A stretch of DNA of 7,537 nucleotides, from contig CAKUXH010000049.1 in the NCBI GenBank assembly GCA_934700265.1, positions 1-7,537 on the forward strand, read 5' to 3'. This DNA comes from an uncultured Opitutales bacterium. GTDB lineage: Bacteria > Verrucomicrobiota > Verrucomicrobiia > Opitutales > UBA9783. The notes beneath the pieces are model-generated. The model saw nothing but the letters and a program-made list of their open reading frames with translations. It did no database searches and was not told the DNA's origin. The position numbers were made by a program, and so were the translations under genes. Shown here one piece after another: positions 6,075 through 7,537 of this stretch; the stretch's first letter is position 1, and every line of letters begins with the position of its first letter.

Positions 6075-6710
6075 CTAGTGTAACATTGAATTTATCGCTT
6101 TAATCAAAACCTCAAGTTGCACATTTAACCCAACTTCTAAAATTCCAGTTTCTGTTTCTAAAATACACTCGTCTACCTCTAATGTTTTGCTTGCGACAAT
6201 TTCAATCCGTTCTAAAGCTGGTAAACAGTCTTTTAGTTCTTTTATTTTTTGCTTCAATAATCCTATTTGCTCTTGATTAACGGATATTTGCAAAAACTTC
6301 CCATCGGGCAACGATTTAATTGTTGTCTTAACAATTTTTAACATTCTATCTTCCGCCGGATATTCTCCCCAAATTTTTAAAAACAATGCACGCAAAGTTT
6401 GCACAAAAACATCTTCAAGTTTCGAGAAATATTTTATTCCATTTGATAGCATATTAAAAAGCATCTCAACCTGCTTCTGCTCACATTGTTGTGCAATTTC
6501 TTGTTCAGCTTTTTTATGCATTTCAGCAATTTCTTCCTGCGCTGCATTCTTCATTAAATCAATTTGAACATCTGCTTGTGCAAGCAAACGTTGACGCTTC
6601 TCTTTCGCTTCTGATATGATTTTTTCTGCATCCTTCAACAGAGAGTACTCTTCCCGTCGAATGACAGGTAAAATGGAATCGTTTTTTGTAGAACCACGTA
6701 AAACTAACAT
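6075..6710 (-). CDS. sctL: SctL, T3SS ATPase regulator/stator (YscL/FliH family)
   Basis: SctL dimers form the spokes connecting the SctN ATPase to SctQ pods and restrain ATPase activity. The 211-residue protein has a long alanine/glutamate/lysine-rich helix (about 20-85, e.g. A-E-K-I-I-S-E-A-K-E-K) typical of the FliH/SctL coiled coil. A globular C-terminal half ends with the conserved block C182-I-L-E-T-E-T-G, G194-L-N-V-Q-L-E, followed by hydrophobic helix residues to I206. The ATG overlaps the sctK stop by 7 bp, and a GGGAG lies about 12 nt upstream of it. Its place directly before sctN is the usual partner arrangement. Confidence 0.93.
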   Translation of the reverse strand: MLVLRGSTKNDSILPVIRREEYSLLKDAEKIISEAKEKRQRLLAQADVQIDLMKNAAQEEIAEMHKKAEQEIAQQCEQKQVEMLFNMLSNGIKYFSKLEDVFVQTLRALFLKIWGEYPAEDRMLKIVKTTIKSLPDGKFLQISVNQEQIGLLKQKIKELKDCLPALERIEIVASKTLEVDECILETETGILEVGLNVQLEVLIKAINSMLH

Positions 6711-7342
6711 AAGCCTATTTTCTCCCTCTGCTTCAATAAGCGCTTACATAAAACTAATAACTGATTTTGAAGATCGCTATCCACAACATGTCGAAAATTC
6801 CACGATAATCCAGCATCAAACCTTAACACAAACCTTTGCACCAAGCACTCTGGTTGTCTACACCAAAGATATTCTAAAAGAAACTGCCCTATTGTTTCTA
6901 TCGAATTTACTGAAAACTCTGGTTCAAGCATCCCATTTATTTTTTCTATAAAAGGAACATATAAATCTCCTTGTTTTATTACAAAAAAATAAACTTCTTC
7001 CCCTAAGAATGCCAATAATTCCTTTTTCTTTTGCTTATCAATAACCTTCTTAATTTCTTTTAAACAAAAAAGTGCCCCTAATAGCTTTTTTAACCAAAGC
7101 AGTACTGAAGGGTCTATCATTAAAAGGAAAAGATAAGGATGCGTATAGTACTTAACTTCAACAGTAAGCAATTTTAGTTTTTTATTTAAAAAAACCTGAA
7201 TATTATGGATCAAATAAGGATTAGATATCTTCGGTAAATATTTAACCAATTCGGGAATATATTTTTTTAAAAAAGTTCCATGAACGTTGCTAACATCATT
7301 TAACAACTCCAGCGTTTGAACTTTTTCTAAAATATCTTCCAT
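6704..7342 (-). CDS. sctK: Probable SctK, sorting-platform linker protein
   Basis: No strongly conserved motif is visible; the call is positional. Between sctJ and sctL, Yersinia has yscK and Chlamydia has the CT560-type gene, and known SctK proteins are about 200-230 residues, as here (212). SctK binds SctQ and joins the pods to the inner-membrane ring component SctD. The protein appears cytosolic: there is no signal peptide, and the only hydrophobic patch (about 69-94, with L-F-L-L-M-I-D-P and L-L-W-L-K-K-L-L) contains charges, so it is more likely a buried helix than a membrane span. The C-terminus is basic (L-C-K-R-L-L-K-Q-R-E-K). The gene starts 4 bp after the sctJ stop. AGGAAG is about 13 nt upstream, a distant ribosome binding site. 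Confidence 0.7.
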   Translation of the reverse strand: MEDILEKVQTLELLNDVSNVHGTFLKKYIPELVKYLPKISNPYLIHNIQVFLNKKLKLLTVEVKYYTHPYLFLLMIDPSVLLWLKKLLGALFCLKEIKKVIDKQKKKELLAFLGEEVYFFVIKQGDLYVPFIEKINGMLEPEFSVNSIETIGQFLLEYLWCRQPECLVQRFVLRFDAGLSWNFRHVVDSDLQNQLLVLCKRLLKQREKIGLC

Positions 7343-7346
7343 ACAG

Positions 7347-7537
7347 TTATTTGTCTTCCTTTTGGGATTTTTGGAGCTTTAAAAAATATCCTCCACAGAC
7401 ACCAACTCCCATACACAACCCTATCAAAACAATAAGATTAAAAATAGAGCCTGATACCACTTCAACCCCCATAATACGTTTAGAAGGCTTATTAATGTTC
7501 AATGAAAGTGGTAAACGGTCACTAGGCATTGATGCAG
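7347..7537 (-). CDS. sctJ: SctJ, T3SS inner-membrane ring lipoprotein, C-terminal part, cut by window edge
   Basis: The frame is open to the window end (codons for A-S precede the methionine at 7529), so that methionine is internal. About 62 C-terminal residues are visible. They comprise a polar stretch, then a transmembrane segment from about I-F-N-L-I-V-L-I-G-L to C-G-G-Y-F-L, and a short basic cytoplasmic tail (K-L-Q-K-S-Q-K-E-D-K). YscJ/PrgK-family proteins end this way: a periplasmic ring domain followed by one C-terminal membrane anchor. The gene order J-K-L supports the call. The lipobox and ring domains lie outside the window, so this rests on the anchor, the tail and synteny. Confidence 0.8.
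   Translation of the reverse strand, partial: ASMPSDRLPLSLNINKPSKRIMGVEVVSGSIFNLIVLIGLCMGVGVCGGYFLKLQKSQKEDK

Noticed and set aside
6616..6951. Plus-strand open frame of 111 codons across the sctK/sctL junction
   Set aside because: It is antisense to two well-supported overlapping genes, has no ribosome binding site that stands out, and its translation resembles no protein family I know.
7347..7529. Separate 60-residue membrane protein starting at ATG 7529
   Set aside because: The frame remains open through the window edge, and the content fits the C-terminal anchor of SctJ.

Overview
The window is AT-rich and compact. It carries most of a type III secretion system (T3SS) operon on the minus strand. 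A T3SS, a near-consensus sigma-70 promoter set and a signal-peptide protein with eukaryote-like actin-regulatory motifs together suggest a host-associated Gram-negative bacterium living in or on a eukaryotic cell. The style of the hibernation factor and of SctO hints at the Planctomycetes-Verrucomicrobia-Chlamydiae group. That is a low-confidence guess, and no marker here settles the taxonomy.

Layout. The T3SS operon reads right to left from the window end: the sctJ C-terminus (7537-7347), then sctK (by position), sctL, sctN, sctO, sctP, sctQ and sctR (ending at 1511). Gaps are 5 bp or less, or the genes overlap, so this is one transcription unit that continues beyond the right edge. SctJ is the inner-membrane ring lipoprotein. 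SctK, SctQ and SctL form the cytoplasmic sorting platform. SctN is the export ATPase, SctO its stalk, SctP the needle-length ruler and substrate switch, and SctR the core of the export gate. SctS, SctT, SctU and SctV are not in the window. An internal start with the best Shine-Dalgarno sequence in the window probably yields a separate C-terminal SctQ fragment.

Downstream of sctR a plus-strand tRNA-Gln(CTG) gene (1417-1490) converges on it. Further left, again on the minus strand, is a 291-residue protein (1241-366). It has a Sec-type signal peptide, one leucine-rich-repeat-like (LRR_5) motif, two beta-thymosin/WH2-type actin-binding motifs, a basic amphipathic segment and a terminal acidic tail containing tryptophan. 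This order (W-W-C-A) is that of WASP-family activators of the Arp2/3 complex. It is the main discovery candidate: a predicted secreted actin-nucleation-promoting effector beside the secretion operon.

At the left edge is the 5' part of an hpf/raiA-type ribosome hibernation factor gene (215-1). Its promoter and that of the effector gene share an almost identical TATAAT-8 nt-ATG arrangement, with no Shine-Dalgarno sequence and an in-frame stop just upstream. This suggests leaderless or nearly leaderless mRNAs.
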